DNA from: Melioribacter sp.
Lineage (GTDB): Bacteria > Bacteroidota > Ignavibacteria > Ignavibacteriales > Melioribacteraceae
Length of the DNA stretch: 34,946 nucleotides
Direction of reading: 5' to 3'
Assembly: GCA_003155655.1 (NCBI GenBank)
Contig: PMDS01000083.1
Location: forward strand, 1-34,946
Shown here: positions 34,900 to 34,946 of the stretch, piece by piece
Position numbering within the stretch: position 1 is the first letter of the stretch
Layout: each line of letters starts with the position of its first letter
Notes under the pieces: generated by a model
The model's database searches: none
The model's input: the letters and a program-made list of their open reading frames with translations, nothing else
Told to the model about the DNA's origin: nothing
Made by a program: the position numbers and the translations under genes

Positions 34900-34946
34900 A
34901 TAACGGTATCCAAGTAATTTAAGATCAGAATCACCTGGAGATTTAC

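Overview
The window is AT-rich bacterial DNA that looks chromosomal and probably comes from the Bacteroidota/Chlorobi side of the FCB group. Ignavibacteria-like is my best guess. The reasons are a DUF5916 outer-membrane barrel, a long-form ThyX, a second-type EF-G, a UbiA-type phosphoribosyltransferase, many TTG starts and dense intergenic hairpin repeats. No rRNA, tRNA or CRISPR was seen. The taxonomic call is inference from gene content only.

Region 1 (1-23.1 kb) is a housekeeping region. It begins with a reverse-strand XerC/D-type recombinase, a secreted LIM-domain/DA1-like metallopeptidase and a reverse-strand DUF5916 outer-membrane protein. A forward run follows: YtxH, a DUF948-like protein, an EF-G paralogue, a HIT hydrolase, glycerate kinase, ThyX, dihydrofolate reductase, MutL, the catalytic half of methylmalonyl-CoA mutase, a UbiA-family enzyme, rhodanese, Tgt, YajC, agmatinase and an NfeD membrane protease. 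It meets, tail to tail at a bidirectional terminator, a reverse operon of sucD, ndk and a lipoprotein gene. About eight of these 21 genes appear to start with TTG.

Region 2 (about 23.6-34.9 kb) has a different architecture. Every gene is on the forward strand and most are small, single and unrelated: a HAD phosphatase, DUF4386, a DUF2268 lipoprotein protease, UPF0158, a PIN/RHH toxin-antitoxin pair, an MltR-like protein, a quinone oxidoreductase, a NIPSNAP-like protein, a methyltransferase, an SRPBCC protein and DUF6155. All appear to start with ATG, and they are separated by structured spacers. Several spacers look like integron attC sites: an ...AAC box, an imperfect hairpin with unpaired bases, and a GTT... 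box shortly before the next start codon. The best is at 29211-29294. A 61-codon fragment resembling the N-terminus of an IntI-type integrase lies inside the array. I read this region as an old, partly eroded integron-type cassette array whose integrase is decayed or elsewhere.

Cutting across both regions are intergenic hairpin families in which the loop is constant while the stem changes in a compensated way. These are TTTA/TAAA loops (eight copies at two loci), CAAYAAGAT loops (three copies inside the cassette spacers) and CCAT loops (two copies of a two-hairpin element). Two three-way-junction repeats also occur. These families and the cassette array are the most interesting content of the window.
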